Shown: positions 25,305-35,396 of the stretch, one piece after another | How the letters are laid out: each line of letters begins with the position of its first letter | How positions within the stretch are numbered: position 1 is the first letter of the stretch | NCBI RefSeq assembly: GCF_013607485.1 | Contig: NZ_SCHP01000003.1 | Location: 35,853-99,852, forward strand | Direction: 5' to 3' | Source: Bombilactobacillus bombi | GTDB taxonomy: Bacteria; Bacillota; Bacilli; Lactobacillales; Lactobacillaceae | Length of the DNA: 64,000 nt | The notes under the pieces: model-generated | What the model was told of the DNA's origin: nothing | Databases searched by the model: none | Seen by the model: the letters and a program-made list of their open reading frames with translations, nothing else | Program-made: the position numbers and the translations under genes

Positions 25305-27032
25305 TTACAAGAATTGCCGCATGATTTCTTTTAATGGCGGCATCTTTGGAATTTGAAACTTATCTTTGAAGTATTCAAAACCAAATTTCATGTAGCCCTT
25401 AGCTTCATCCATGACAATTTTGCCTGGCAGAGGTGCTTCATCATACACTGCAGCATTAATTAAAACTGGTTTTGTAGGATTTTGATATTGTTCCATAGCA
25501 GCTTTAAATTCTGCATCCGTTGTAACATTAACGCCAATTCCACCACAGGCTTCGGCAAATTTGGCATAATCAATATCCGCCAAATCAATACCATAATTTT
25601 GCTGGCCAGCAGATTGCTGTTCATACTCAATAAAGGCCAACATTTGATTATTTAAAACAACTAATACCATCGGCAAATCATACTTAACGGCTGTAACAAA
25701 ATCCTGCATTACCATTGCAAAAGCACCATCACCACAGATTGCATAAACTGTGCGATTAGGCCAAGCTCTCTTGGCAGCAATGGCTCCTGGTAGAGCACAA
25801 CCCATGGTACCAAGCCAAGCTGAAATAGTATATTTTTGTGTAGGCTGCGCATCAATAAAGCGGGCTCCAAAAGAAGTTGCCGTTCCTACGTCAATCGACC
25901 ACACAACATCTTCCGGCGCCATAGCACTCATTGTAGAAAATAGCTTAGAAGGCAATACGCCCGTGTGTTGCTTAGTCTGGACATCACTCATCCATGAACG
26001 CCAAATCCGCATGTTTTGTTGGCAGGCTTCTAAAAATGGCCGCTGGGTTATCACTTCACCACGAGCATTTAACAAGGTTAAAGCTGATTTAGAATCAGCA
26101 ACAATCGCCAAATCAATATTATGGCGATGACCAATATGACTAGCATTCGCATCAATTTGAATTGCTGGAATTTTATGATTGATATATGGAGCATAAGGAT
26201 AATCTGTGCCAATTAAGATTAATAAATCAGCATTAAACATCGCTTCATAAGCTGGTTTTGTACCTAATTTACCAATCTGTCCCAAAGCATTAGGATGGTC
26301 ATCTGCGATTGTCCCCTTAGCAGGCATAGTTTGAATAAAGGGCAGTGAGTAGCGCTCAACAAACTCTTTTGCCTCTGCTTTCGCATCTTCAGCACCCTTA
26401 CCCAGTAACACTACCGGATTTTTAGCTTTTTTAATCATTGCTAAAGCTTGATCAACATCCTTAATTTGAGCTTGAGGCTGTTCTAGTTGAAATTGACCAG
26501 CTGTAGATACAAAAGTATCAGCAATTTTATGGTCAGGAATATCATCGGGAATTGTTAATACCGATACTCCTTGATAAGTATAGGCCATCCGAATTGCCTC
26601 ATCCATCACATTCGGTAAAGTAGCTGGATTAGTGACTAATTTATTATATACTGCAACATCTTCAAATAAAGTTGGCGTATTAACTTCTTGGAAGAAACCG
26701 CTATTCAATAAATGTGATTGTACTTGTCCCAAAATTGCAACCACAGGCGCGTGATCCATTTTGGCATCATACAAACCATTAAGTAAGTGGATCGCTCCTG
26801 GTCCGCCAATAGATAAGCAAACGCTCACCCGCCCAGTCAATTTACTATGAGCAGCCGCAGCTAAGGCTGCCACCTCTTCATGACGCACTTGCGTAAATTT
26901 AATTTTTTGACGTTCACGATATAAAGCTTCAATTGTTGTATCAACCGAATCCCCGGGCAAACCGTATACATTATCAATGCCCCAAGCTTCCATTACTTGA
27001 ACCATTTTATCTGCTGCATTAATTTTTGTCAT
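25305..27032 (-). CDS. pox: Pyruvate oxidase
   Basis: 575 residues, TPP/FAD enzyme turning pyruvate, phosphate and O2 into acetyl phosphate, CO2 and H2O2. N-terminal PYR domain with the catalytic Glu in FTQVRHEEVAALAAAA, central FAD domain, C-terminal TPP-binding GDGAFAMVMQDF and VLNNQML. MPAKGTI and the overall length match lactobacillal and pneumococcal SpxB better than acetolactate synthase. It gives aerobic ATP and peroxide. Single-gene transcript. Confidence 0.92.
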   Translation of the reverse strand: MTKINAADKMVQVMEAWGIDNVYGLPGDSVDTTIEALYRERQKIKFTQVRHEEVAALAAAAHSKLTGRVSVCLSIGGPGAIHLLNGLYDAKMDHAPVVAILGQVQSHLLNSGFFQEVNTPTLFEDVAVYNKLVTNPATLPNVMDEAIRMAYTYQGVSVLTIPDDIPDHKIADTFVSTAGQFQLEQPQAQIKDVDQALAMIKKAKNPVVLLGKGAEDAKAEAKEFVERYSLPFIQTMPAKGTIADDHPNALGQIGKLGTKPAYEAMFNADLLILIGTDYPYAPYINHKIPAIQIDANASHIGHRHNIDLAIVADSKSALTLLNARGEVITQRPFLEACQQNMRIWRSWMSDVQTKQHTGVLPSKLFSTMSAMAPEDVVWSIDVGTATSFGARFIDAQPTQKYTISAWLGTMGCALPGAIAAKRAWPNRTVYAICGDGAFAMVMQDFVTAVKYDLPMVLVVLNNQMLAFIEYEQQSAGQQNYGIDLADIDYAKFAEACGGIGVNVTTDAEFKAAMEQYQNPTKPVLINAAVYDEAPLPGKIVMDEAKGYMKFGFEYFKDKFQIPKMPPLKEIMRQFL

Positions 27033-27188
27033 AAAATTCTCATCCCCGCCTCGTAATCTTAATTATCACTATTACTTTACCACGAAAAAATCACAAACTA
27101 AAGTAGAAAGTAATATCTAGATAATATCGACAATAAATACTTCTTTAAATATAACTTTGTGAAATATTAGAGCTGACAAATCAAAAAG

Positions 27189-27560
27189 TCATTTGCTGTT
27201 TTGAATCATTAAAGTAATGTTACTATAACTAGTGGGATAATTCAGCTGGGTCTGATAAGTTACAGCTTGCCACACCTGCAGTGTATGTCCTAATTTAATC
27301 GGGGTAGCCTGCACTTTTAATAGACCGGTTTTTACAGGCCGCAAATGGGTAGTATTGATATTAGTCCCAATAGCTACCTGAGTGGCAGCAATGTTTAAAT
27401 TAGCTCCCATACTGGCAGCTGTTTCAGCTAAAACGGCATTAATACCACCATGAACTAGGCCATAAGGCTGTAATATGTGGTCAGAAACTGGAATCTGCAA
27501 GACTACTTTTTGCGGAGTTTGGATAATTGTTTTAATATTTAGATAATCTATTAAATTCAT
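27189..27560 (-). CDS. menI: Hot-dog thioesterase (PaaI/MenI-like)
   Basis: 123 residues. [20 protein letters not shown] holds the catalytic Glu of the 4HBT/PaaI thioesterase family; [15 protein letters not shown] follows. Its start is only 26 bases from menB, divergently, which suggests it is the 1,4-dihydroxy-2-naphthoyl-CoA thioesterase. The function is inferred from context; other acyl-CoA substrates are possible. Confidence 0.75.
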   Translation of the reverse strand: MNLIDYLNIKTIIQTPQKVVLQIPVSDHILQPYGLVHGGINAVLAETAASMGANLNIAATQVAIGTNINTTHLRPVKTGLLKVQATPIKLGHTLQVWQAVTYQTQLNYPTSYSNITLMIQNSK

Positions 27561-27586
27561 ATTATTACCTCAAAAGGAGAATTATT

Positions 27587-28402
27587 ATGGCACAATGGCA
27601 AACTATTAAAACTTATAGTGAAATTTTATTTGAACGTCAAAATCATATTGCTAAAATTACAATCAATCGCCCTCAGGTACGCAATGCTTTTACTCCTGAT
27701 ACTATTCAAGAAATGATTGAAGCATTTAATTATTGTCGCGATGACAGCAGCATTGGCGTCATTATTTTAACCGGTCAAGGCGATTTAGCTTTTTGCTCTG
27801 GTGGTGATCAAAACGTACGCGGCGACGGCGGTTATGTCGGTAAAGACCATATTGCCCGCTTAAATGTTTTGGATTTGCAGCATTTAATCCGCATTATTCC
27901 TAAACCTGTAATCGCAATGGTGCGCGGCTGGTCTGTAGGTGGCGGTAATATTTTACAGCTCGTATGTGACTTAACTATTGCTGCTGATAATGCCAAATTT
28001 ATGCAGACGGGCCCGAAAGTCGGCAGCTTTGATGCCGGTTATGGCTCTGCTTATCTAGCACGCGTTATTGGTCATAAACGAGCTAAAGAAGTGTGGTTTT
28101 TATGTCATCCTTACACTGCTCAAGAAGCTTATCAAATGGGTTGGGTGAATAAAGTTGTTCCTCTCGCAGATGTAGAAAAAGAAACTTTGGCTTGGTGCCA
28201 TGAAATCCTCCAAAAATCACCGACCGCTTTACGCTTTATTAAAGCCGCTATGAACGCTGATACAGATGGTCTAGCAGGCTTACAGCAAATAGCTGGGGAT
28301 TCAACCATGCTCTTTTACGAGTCACCAGAAGCTAAAGAAGGCCGCGATGCCTATCTGCAAAAAAGAAAACCTGATTTTGATAAATTTCCAAAATTTCCTT
28401 AA
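27587..28402 (+). CDS. menB: 1,4-dihydroxy-2-naphthoyl-CoA synthase
   Basis: 271 residues, crotonase family. It closes the second ring of the naphthoquinone from o-succinylbenzoyl-CoA. MenB hallmarks: [53 protein letters not shown] and the C-terminal [13 protein letters not shown] [24 protein letters not shown] precedes the ATG. The next gene is menE 24 bases on. Confidence 0.95.
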   Translation: MAQWQTIKTYSEILFERQNHIAKITINRPQVRNAFTPDTIQEMIEAFNYCRDDSSIGVIILTGQGDLAFCSGGDQNVRGDGGYVGKDHIARLNVLDLQHLIRIIPKPVIAMVRGWSVGGGNILQLVCDLTIAADNAKFMQTGPKVGSFDAGYGSAYLARVIGHKRAKEVWFLCHPYTAQEAYQMGWVNKVVPLADVEKETLAWCHEILQKSPTALRFIKAAMNADTDGLAGLQQIAGDSTMLFYESPEAKEGRDAYLQKRKPDFDKFPKFP

Positions 28403-28426
28403 TTATGCAGAAAAGAGTCCTAATAT

Positions 28427-29869
28427 ATGGAAAATTGGCTAAATAAACGGGCGCAACTTTCCCCTACTAAAATTGCTTTAACTTATCAAGGACAAAGCTA
28501 TACTTTTGCTCAAGTATTGGCACAAGCGCAACAACGCGCGCAACATCTAATAGGATGGGGCGTTCAAGCTCACCAGCACATTGGAATTTTTGGCCTTAAT
28601 AGCCTAGACACTTATTATAATATCTTAGCACTCCAACAAGTGGGAGCAGTTATAGTCTTTTTAAATACTCGTCTTTCTCAAGAGGAATTACAATATCAGG
28701 CTAATAATGCCCAATTAAAAGCCTGCCTGGTAGATCCTGCTTTAGAAACTAGTGTCATTATGAAGATTCACAATATCCCGCTTATTACTAATCAAATTCT
28801 TAAACAATCTCCTGCTCGGCCATATTCACCTGCTGCCATGGAGCTAAGTGATGTTGCCAGTTTAATGTATACTTCAGGCACTACTGGGCGCCCCAAGGGT
28901 GTTCTTCAAACTTATGGCAATCATTGGCACTCCGCAATCAATACTTTTCTCAATTTTCAAATCACAGCCACAGATAGTTGGCTGTGTGTAGTGCCAATTT
29001 TTCATATATCTGGATTTTCGATTCTCTTACGTTCTTTAATTTATGGCATTAGGATTTATTTAGAGCCCAAATTTCTCCCCGAACGCATTAATCAACTTTT
29101 AATCCATGAACCAGTTACTATTATTTCAGTAGTCCCCACGATGTTAAAACGCCTACTCGACCAAAATCAAACAGCTCAAGCCTATAATAATCATTTTCGA
29201 ATTATGTTTTTAGGTGGAAGCCCAATTGATCTGCCGACCCTAAAAATATGCCAAAAACGACATATCCCTACCATTCAATCTTATGGTATGACCGAAACTT
29301 GTTCTAACGTGGTCGTTTTAAAGCCCCAAGATGCCCGGAGAAAAATCGGCTCTTGCGGACAAGCCCTGTTTAGCAATCAAATTCGCATTGCAGGCACCCA
29401 CCACAGCGGCGAAATTCAAATTAAATCGCCAACTTTAGCTGTAGGTTATTGGCGCCAACAGCCTTTATACCAGCAAAAATTTACAACCGATGGCTGGTAT
29501 CGAAGTGGCGATGTAGGTTATTTAGATGCCGAAGGTTTTTTATATGTGCAAGGACGTTTAGATGAGATGTTTGTTTCAGGGGGAGAAAATATTTATCCTA
29601 ATGAAATTGAAAATGTCTACGCGCAATATCCAGGTATTGATGAGATTGTGGTTAGTCATAAAGCCGACCCACAATTTGGCGCTGTTCCTATCGCCTATTT
29701 AACTAGTAAGCAATCCCTATCAGCTTCTGAACTAAGAAGTTTTGGTCGCCAGCACTTGGCCCATTATCAAGTACCGGTAGAATTTAGACTTATCAAGCAA
29801 TTTCCGCGTACTGGCAGCGGTAAAATCCAACGCTCACGCCTTTCCCAAAGTAAATTTCAATTGCTTTAG
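28427..29869 (+). CDS. menE: o-Succinylbenzoate-CoA ligase
   Basis: 480 residues, ANL superfamily adenylating enzyme. The P-loop is YTSGTTGRPKGV, with SYGMTETCSN and the hinge/acyl segments GWYRSGDVGYLD and FVSGGENIYPNEIENV. The C-terminal catalytic Lys is in GSGKIQRSRL. It activates o-succinylbenzoate for MenB. Ribosome site is weak (AAAAGAG). Without menF, D, H, C or A nearby the substrate must come from elsewhere. Confidence 0.88.
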   Translation: MENWLNKRAQLSPTKIALTYQGQSYTFAQVLAQAQQRAQHLIGWGVQAHQHIGIFGLNSLDTYYNILALQQVGAVIVFLNTRLSQEELQYQANNAQLKACLVDPALETSVIMKIHNIPLITNQILKQSPARPYSPAAMELSDVASLMYTSGTTGRPKGVLQTYGNHWHSAINTFLNFQITATDSWLCVVPIFHISGFSILLRSLIYGIRIYLEPKFLPERINQLLIHEPVTIISVVPTMLKRLLDQNQTAQAYNNHFRIMFLGGSPIDLPTLKICQKRHIPTIQSYGMTETCSNVVVLKPQDARRKIGSCGQALFSNQIRIAGTHHSGEIQIKSPTLAVGYWRQQPLYQQKFTTDGWYRSGDVGYLDAEGFLYVQGRLDEMFVSGGENIYPNEIENVYAQYPGIDEIVVSHKADPQFGAVPIAYLTSKQSLSASELRSFGRQHLAHYQVPVEFRLIKQFPRTGSGKIQRSRLSQSKFQLL

Positions 29870-29926
29870 CAATTATTCAGGCTTATGATTAAAGGGTTCT
29901 TTAAATCTTAATGATGGTGGCTAATT

Positions 29927-30454
29927 ATGAAACAATATTCACGCCAATTTCACTGGTATCGTTGGCTGCGGATTCTTTTTTTAGTACTCACAGGTAGTGT
30001 AATGATTCTTAATCCTGACAAAAGTCTGGATGTCATCTTATATCTAATTGCTGCTTATTTAGTAGGTTTAGCATTGATTGCTTTACATGATGGCTGGTTA
30101 TTAGCTAAAACCCACAGTGATAATACCGGACCATATGCTACGGCTGTAATTTCAATTATTATGGCAATTTTAATTTTCCCGATTGCCCACATTTTATTAC
30201 CACTTTTACCGGTTATTTTAGGTATTGTCTTATTAATCAATGGTGTTAACCAGTTTTTTAACGCACGTGTTAATCGCAAATATATTAATGTAACTCCATG
30301 GTTGGATTATTTATATTCCATCTTATTGATTCTCCTGGGTATTGCACTAGTCTTTAATCCTTTTGACATGTTGCGGATTTTTTTCCGTTTACTAGGAGTG
30401 GGATTAATTGCACTGGCATTTATGGAATTCATTAATACACGTCTTTATAAGTAA
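29927..30454 (+). CDS. DUF308/HdeD-family membrane protein
   Basis: 175 residues with five to six hydrophobic segments, arranged as repeated pairs (ILFLVLTGSVMILNPDKSLD and LIALLGIALVFNPFDMLRIFF-type). The NP-D motif after a helix recurs in each half, as in the HdeD/DUF308 family. Family members are linked to acid resistance in enterics, but here the role is unknown. It follows menE by 57 bases and ends before a bidirectional terminator. Confidence 0.75.
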   Translation: MKQYSRQFHWYRWLRILFLVLTGSVMILNPDKSLDVILYLIAAYLVGLALIALHDGWLLAKTHSDNTGPYATAVISIIMAILIFPIAHILLPLLPVILGIVLLINGVNQFFNARVNRKYINVTPWLDYLYSILLILLGIALVFNPFDMLRIFFRLLGVGLIALAFMEFINTRLYK

Positions 30455-30473
30455 TCTAAAATTAACACCGCTA

Positions 30474-30521
30474 AAAAAGCAAGGAGTTGAGGACGGAATG
30501 TCTTTTAACTCCTTGCTTTTT
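30474..30521. terminator. Bidirectional terminator between DUF308 gene and amidohydrolase gene
   Basis: AAAAAGCAAGGAGTT (30474-30488) pairs with AACTCCTTGCTTTTT (30507-30521), extended by GAC/GTC near the loop. The right arm touches the amidohydrolase stop codon. Confidence 0.9.
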
Positions 30522-31491
30522 AATTATTTTTAAAAACAGCATCTTCACTATCACGCATTGCTTGAACATTTTGCGGCTTAAAATAAATCCGTTCAGCATT
30601 ATTATACATAACATCTTCTAATTCAGATTCAGTAAAGATGTCAGTAGCTTCTAACCAAGTTGACAAATCGTGATAAGAATTGAAAGTTGATGACCACGGT
30701 GAATCAGTGCCCCAAAAAATTCGTTTAGCACCTAAAACTTTTTTAGCCAAGGTTACATCTTTTTGACAACGTGGAAATGGAAATTCTGTTTCCCCTTCAA
30801 TATCTTGAATTGCTGATAATTCAGTATAAATATTAGCAAATGGCTGCCATTGCTGCAAAGCATTTTCTAATCGATCCAAGTGATCAGCATTAGGAAATGA
30901 TAAATGACAAACTACAAAATCCAGTTTTGGATAACGCTGAGCTAAATTGGCAATAGCTTCAGGCTCATAACTAAATTGTGTGTAATCACCATAATCAACG
31001 GTAACTACAAATCCTGGATAATCAGCAATAAAATGAAATATCTTCCCTAATTCTGGTGTTGTGTCTAGTCTAAATGGCTGATGATAACCATGCAAGCCAC
31101 CACCTTGACTAATTTCAAACTTAATTGCACGAAAACCTAGGTCTTCTACATGACGTTTAACGATCTGCATTGCATTATCAGCAAAGGGATCAACTGAAAA
31201 AGCTGCAATAAATTTGTCAGGATATTTCTTAACGGTTTGATAAGAATAATAATTTTGGTATCCATTTAAACTTCCCTGAAGTAAAACTGCTTTATCTATG
31301 CCATTATCTGCCATTACTTTTAAAGCTGACTCAGCCAAAAAATTATCATCACCCCAGCCATCAGGAATAAGTTTAATTAAAGTACCATCATCCCAAATGG
31401 TTTGACCGTTGCCTAAGGGTGTCATACGTCCTTTACCATTTAACCCAGCAACTGCACGTACTAAATGTAAATGTCCATCAATTTTTTTCAT
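30520..31491 (-). CDS. Amidohydrolase-family (PF04909-type) protein
   Basis: 323 residues from the chosen start. TIM-barrel amidohydrolase with the metal motif DGHLHLV at the N-terminus, VCHLSFPN in the middle and the metal Asp in FWGTDSPW. This subfamily includes decarboxylases and lactone hydrolases. It follows the arabinose genes, but a terminator separates it. The open frame extends 11 codons upstream into that terminator, so the ATG at 31491 preceded by GGGGA is preferred. Substrate unknown. Confidence 0.78.
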   Translation of the reverse strand: MKKIDGHLHLVRAVAGLNGKGRMTPLGNGQTIWDDGTLIKLIPDGWGDDNFLAESALKVMADNGIDKAVLLQGSLNGYQNYYSYQTVKKYPDKFIAAFSVDPFADNAMQIVKRHVEDLGFRAIKFEISQGGGLHGYHQPFRLDTTPELGKIFHFIADYPGFVVTVDYGDYTQFSYEPEAIANLAQRYPKLDFVVCHLSFPNADHLDRLENALQQWQPFANIYTELSAIQDIEGETEFPFPRCQKDVTLAKKVLGAKRIFWGTDSPWSSTFNSYHDLSTWLEATDIFTESELEDVMYNNAERIYFKPQNVQAMRDSEDAVFKNN

Positions 31492-31509
31492 AGATATGGT
31501 CCCCATATT

Positions 31510-31548
31510 AAAAAGTCTTCCCAATATTATATATCAGGAAGACTTTTT
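31510..31548 (-). terminator. Terminator of the arabinose operon
   Basis: AAAAAGTCTTCC (31510-31521) pairs perfectly with GGAAGACTTTTT (31537-31548). Located 12 bases after the araA stop and just before the amidohydrolase gene. Confidence 0.9.
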
Positions 31549-31559
31549 ATATTAGCAAG

Positions 31560-32984
31560 TTATTTAATATTGACTAACTTAATACCATATAAAGTAGCTA
31601 AATCTTCAACTTGTTGAGTTTTAGCTGCAAATGAAAATACTGTATGATGTCCACCACCATTTTGGATCCATTGAGTAGCACCATTCTTCAAACCTGCTTT
31701 TGGTGTCCACATCTGTTTAGCAACAGGTAAATGTGGAGTTTCTTTTTCAGGTTTATGAGCATCTACTTCATAACTAATCAATTTAAAGCCATCTCTGAAG
31801 TCAGCCATAGTAACATCAATTGCATCACCTTCAGAACCAGTAAATACCAAACGAGCAGGATCATCTTTACCACCAATATCTAATGGATGAACTTCAACCC
31901 GTGGCTTAGTTGAGGCAATTGATGGGTCAACTTCAAGCATATGTGAGCCTAAAATAGCTTCGTGGCCAGAGCGTAAGTCTAAGGTGTAATCTTCCATAAA
32001 GGCAGTTTGTTTGTTATGTGTCATAATCTTAAAGACCCGTAGCAAAGCTGCAGTCTTCCAATCACCTTCGCCAGCAAAGCCATAACCATCACGCATTAAT
32101 AATTGGGCAGCCAAGCCTTGTAATTCTTCTAAGCCCCACAAATCTTCAAAGTTAGTAGTAAAGGCACTATAGCCACCGCGTTCAAAGAAACGTGTCATAG
32201 CAATGTATTGCTTTAATTGATAACGTACAGCATGTTCAAAGCTAGCAGAATCATTATCACCAACAACAAATTCATATTCATCTTTCAACTTGTTGTATTC
32301 TTTTTCAACATCAGCATCACTGACTTGTTTCATTTCTGCAACTAAGTCTCCAACACCAAAGTAATCAACTGTCCAGCCCATTTGAATTTGTGCTTGAATC
32401 TTGTCACCTTCGGTAACGGCAACATTACGCATATTGTCACCAAAACGTGCAACTTTCAAATTGAAGGATTCTTCATAAGCAACAGCAACATCTTCCCAGT
32501 CAGCAATTTCTTGTTGTACTGAGCTGTCATTCCAGTGACCATAAATAACTTTATTATGTTTTTGTAAACGTGCGTTGATATAACCATACTCACGATCACC
32601 ATGAGCACTTTGATTTAAGTTCATGTAATCAAAATCAATTGTGTCATAAGGAATATGATCTAAATATTGAGTTGCAAAGTGTAAGAGCGGTTTTTGTAAT
32701 AACTTAGTACCGCGGATCCAGTTTTTAGCTGGTGAAAAAGTATGCATCCATGTAATAACACCAGCTACTTTGTCATTATAATTGGCATCTTTCATGAATT
32801 TAGTAATTTCATCAGCAGTTGTCAAAACTTCTTTAAAGACAATCTTATAAGGCAGTTTGCCACTAGCATTTAAGCCAGCAACCATTTCTTTAGCATCTTT
32901 AGCAACGCTCTTTAAAGTTTCTTCACCGTAAAGATGTTGACTTCCTGCAGCAAACCAAAATTCATAATCAGGTACTTGTAACAT
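31560..32984 (-). CDS. araA: L-arabinose isomerase
   Basis: 474 residues. It converts L-arabinose to L-ribulose. Recognisable stretches: [16 protein letters not shown] at the N-terminus, [14 protein letters not shown], catalytic Glu in [15 protein letters not shown] and [13 protein letters not shown], with His in [13 protein letters not shown] three codons earlier is possible, but AAAGGGAG spacing supports the ATG at 32984. Second-last step order in the operon is araD then araA. Confidence 0.96.
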   Translation of the reverse strand: MLQVPDYEFWFAAGSQHLYGEETLKSVAKDAKEMVAGLNASGKLPYKIVFKEVLTTADEITKFMKDANYNDKVAGVITWMHTFSPAKNWIRGTKLLQKPLLHFATQYLDHIPYDTIDFDYMNLNQSAHGDREYGYINARLQKHNKVIYGHWNDSSVQQEIADWEDVAVAYEESFNLKVARFGDNMRNVAVTEGDKIQAQIQMGWTVDYFGVGDLVAEMKQVSDADVEKEYNKLKDEYEFVVGDNDSASFEHAVRYQLKQYIAMTRFFERGGYSAFTTNFEDLWGLEELQGLAAQLLMRDGYGFAGEGDWKTAALLRVFKIMTHNKQTAFMEDYTLDLRSGHEAILGSHMLEVDPSIASTKPRVEVHPLDIGGKDDPARLVFTGSEGDAIDVTMADFRDGFKLISYEVDAHKPEKETPHLPVAKQMWTPKAGLKNGATQWIQNGGGHHTVFSFAAKTQQVEDLATLYGIKLVNIK

Positions 32985-33001
32985 AATAAACACTCCCTTT
33001 T

Positions 33002-33730
33002 TTATTTGTGTGGTGCATGGTTTTTGGATTGGGCATTGTTTTGCCCGTAGTAAGCATTCTTGCCGTGCTTACGGTAATAATGTTTATCTAATAAATATTG
33101 TGGTAATTCAATGTTTTGCCGAGTTAACTGTAAAGAATGATAATCTTCTTCTGCTACTACTTCTAATACCTTGGCATTATATACCGCCTTGGCTGCTGTA
33201 TCTCCCCAGGCAAATGGTCCGTGTTGGCTGACTAATGCTGCTGGTGTAGCTTCGTAGTCTAAGCCACGTTCTTTGAAGGCTTCCACAATGGCTTGACCGG
33301 TATTACCTTCATAGTCTGCTTCAATTTCCTCTTTGGTTAAGGCTCTTGCTGCTGGTACAGCTGTGTAGAACGTATCGGCATGGGTAGTATTTAAGGCTGG
33401 AATATCTATCCCTGCTGCCGCAAAAGATACTGCCCAAGGCGAGTGCGTATGCACGATGCCACCAATATTAGGAAAAGCATTGTATAACACGGTATGTGTT
33501 GGAGTATCACTGGAAGGATTCATCTCTCCTTCTACTACTTCTCCTTGCAGATTAACAACTACCATATCTTCAGGTTTTAAATCTTCATAAGCCACACCTG
33601 ATGGCTTAATAACAAATAAACCTTTTTCCCGATCAATACCGGAAACATTGCCCCAAGTAAAGGTGACTAAATCTAATTGAGGTAATTGCATATTAGCTTC
33701 ATATACTTTTTGTTTTAACTGTTCTAACAA
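33002..33730 (-). CDS. araD: L-ribulose-5-phosphate 4-epimerase
   Basis: 242 residues, class II aldolase fold. It makes D-xylulose 5-phosphate for the phosphoketolase route. [22 protein letters not shown] is the N-terminal signature, and the zinc histidines are in VHTHSPWAV (H-x-H) plus SQHGPFAWG. It lies 17 bases before araA and 43 bases after araB. GGAGGTGAGA precedes its ATG. Confidence 0.96.
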   Translation of the reverse strand: MLEQLKQKVYEANMQLPQLDLVTFTWGNVSGIDREKGLFVIKPSGVAYEDLKPEDMVVVNLQGEVVEGEMNPSSDTPTHTVLYNAFPNIGGIVHTHSPWAVSFAAAGIDIPALNTTHADTFYTAVPAARALTKEEIEADYEGNTGQAIVEAFKERGLDYEATPAALVSQHGPFAWGDTAAKAVYNAKVLEVVAEEDYHSLQLTRQNIELPQYLLDKHYYRKHGKNAYYGQNNAQSKNHAPHK

Positions 33731-33746
33731 CCTGTCTCACCTCCTT

Positions 33747-33794
33747 AAATTATTTATCTTGTAAAATATCAAATTATTTATCTTGTAAAATAGC
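33747..33794. repeat. 24-bp tandem duplication at the araB stop
   Basis: Two adjacent copies of a 24-base unit (33747-33770 and 33771-33794) differ at one position. The right copy contains the real last codons and stop of araB; the left copy is a non-coding echo with the same stop. Confidence 0.85.
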
Positions 33795-35372
33795 TGCTTG
33801 AGCTTCTATTGGCAAAGCAGTTTGATAACGTTGAATATATTCTTCGTACCCATGAACACCTGCTGGCTCTGGACTTAAAGTCATGGTTTCTGAACTTGCA
33901 AACACTTTAGTGTCTAAATAATCCGGCAAACTTTCTTGAGCTCCTGAAGCTGTATATTGTGCTAAAACTGCCATACCCCATGGCCCGCCGACACTAGCAT
34001 TATTCATGACTGCGATCGGAATATTTAAAGCGTTAGCCAAAATTTGTTGAGCCATTACAGGCGTTTTGAAAAGTCCACCTTGAGCAATCATTACTCCGGG
34101 GTGAATACCCTCTTCTTTGGTTAAAATATCCATCCCTATCTTTAATGGTGCAAAGGCTGAATAAAGCTGCGCCAACATAAAATTAGCTAAAGTAAATTTA
34201 CTTTCGGGGGTACGTACAAATAATGGACGACCAGCCTTAATATCAGTGATATTTTCACCGGATAAATAACTATAATTAATTAATCCACCAGCATTCGGTT
34301 CACTTTTAGCTGCATCTAAAAACAAGGTTTCATACAACTTATTAGCTGATAAGTTAATTCCTAAACGGCCTGCAAACTCTTGGAACAGATTTGCCCATGC
34401 ATTAATATCTGAAGAACAATTGTTAATGTGCACCATGGCTACAGGCAAGCCATCGGGTGTCGTAACTAAATCAATATCACGATGAACTTGTTTTAAAGGC
34501 TTATCCAAAACAACCATCGAAAAGGCTGATGTACCAACAGAGATATTACCAGTTTTCAAACGGACACTATTAGTACTAATCATTCCTGTACCCGCGTCGC
34601 CTTCTGGTGCGGCCATAACACTGCCACTTTGAAGTACTCCCGTAGGGTCTAACAACTTAGCTCCCGAAGCAGTTAAATGCCCCGCTACCTGTCCAGCTAA
34701 TTTAATTTGCGGCAAAATATCAGCTAACTGCCAGGAATAGTTTTGCACTTCTGGTAACTCATTAAATTGCTGAATCATATGAGGATTAAATTGATCATTT
34801 ACATCAATAGGAAACATTCCAGAAGCATCGCCAACACCAATAACTTTTTCACCAGACAACTGCCAATGTACATACCCAGCCAAAGTAGTTATAAATGCTA
34901 TCTGGGAAACGTGGGGTTCTTTTTGCAAAATTGCATGATATAAATGTGCAATACTCCAACGTAACGGTATATTAAAATCAAACAATTGAGTTAATTTATC
35001 AGCGGCATCTTGTGTAATGTTGTTACGCCAAGTCCTAAATGGAACTAACTGCTGCCCCGCATCATCAAAGGCCAAATACCCATGCATCATAGCACTAACC
35101 CCGATGGCGCCAATCTTTTGTAAGTTAACATGATATTGGCTTTGAACATTAGCGCTTAATTGTTGATAGCTGGCTTGAATCCCTTGCCAAACATCTTCCA
35201 AAGAATAAGTCCAAATGTTGTTTTCATAACGGTTTTCCCAGACAAAACTGCCTTCTGCAATGGGATGAGTATCATTAGTAATTAAAACAGCTTTTATTTG
35301 TGTAGAACCTAATTCAATTCCTAAAGCTGTTTGTCCTGATTCTATTAATTGAGATATTTGTTTAATATCCAT
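33774..35372 (-). CDS. araB: L-ribulokinase (FGGY family)
   Basis: 532 residues. It phosphorylates L-ribulose. FGGY signatures: ALGIELGSTQIKAVLI ATP loop at the N-terminus, VSAMMHGYLAF, VGDASGMFPID, GTGMISTNSV and the C-terminal IAQGGLFKTPVMAQQ. It lies between araE and araD in the operon, in the order of the Lactobacillus ara cluster. FGGY kinases vary in substrate, but the context fixes ribulose. Confidence 0.92.
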   Translation of the reverse strand: MDIKQISQLIESGQTALGIELGSTQIKAVLITNDTHPIAEGSFVWENRYENNIWTYSLEDVWQGIQASYQQLSANVQSQYHVNLQKIGAIGVSAMMHGYLAFDDAGQQLVPFRTWRNNITQDAADKLTQLFDFNIPLRWSIAHLYHAILQKEPHVSQIAFITTLAGYVHWQLSGEKVIGVGDASGMFPIDVNDQFNPHMIQQFNELPEVQNYSWQLADILPQIKLAGQVAGHLTASGAKLLDPTGVLQSGSVMAAPEGDAGTGMISTNSVRLKTGNISVGTSAFSMVVLDKPLKQVHRDIDLVTTPDGLPVAMVHINNCSSDINAWANLFQEFAGRLGINLSANKLYETLFLDAAKSEPNAGGLINYSYLSGENITDIKAGRPLFVRTPESKFTLANFMLAQLYSAFAPLKIGMDILTKEEGIHPGVMIAQGGLFKTPVMAQQILANALNIPIAVMNNASVGGPWGMAVLAQYTASGAQESLPDYLDTKVFASSETMTLSPEPAGVHGYEEYIQRYQTALPIEAQAAILQDK

Positions 35373-35396
35373 TTATAAGTACCTCTTTATTATTAA

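Noticed and set aside
25305..27032. Acetolactate synthase
   Set aside because: Same TPP family, but length, absence of a regulatory subunit gene and sequence segments fit pyruvate oxidase better.
33747..33794. Possible CRISPR or short tandem array
   Set aside because: Only two adjacent copies without spacers, explained by simple duplication of the araB end.
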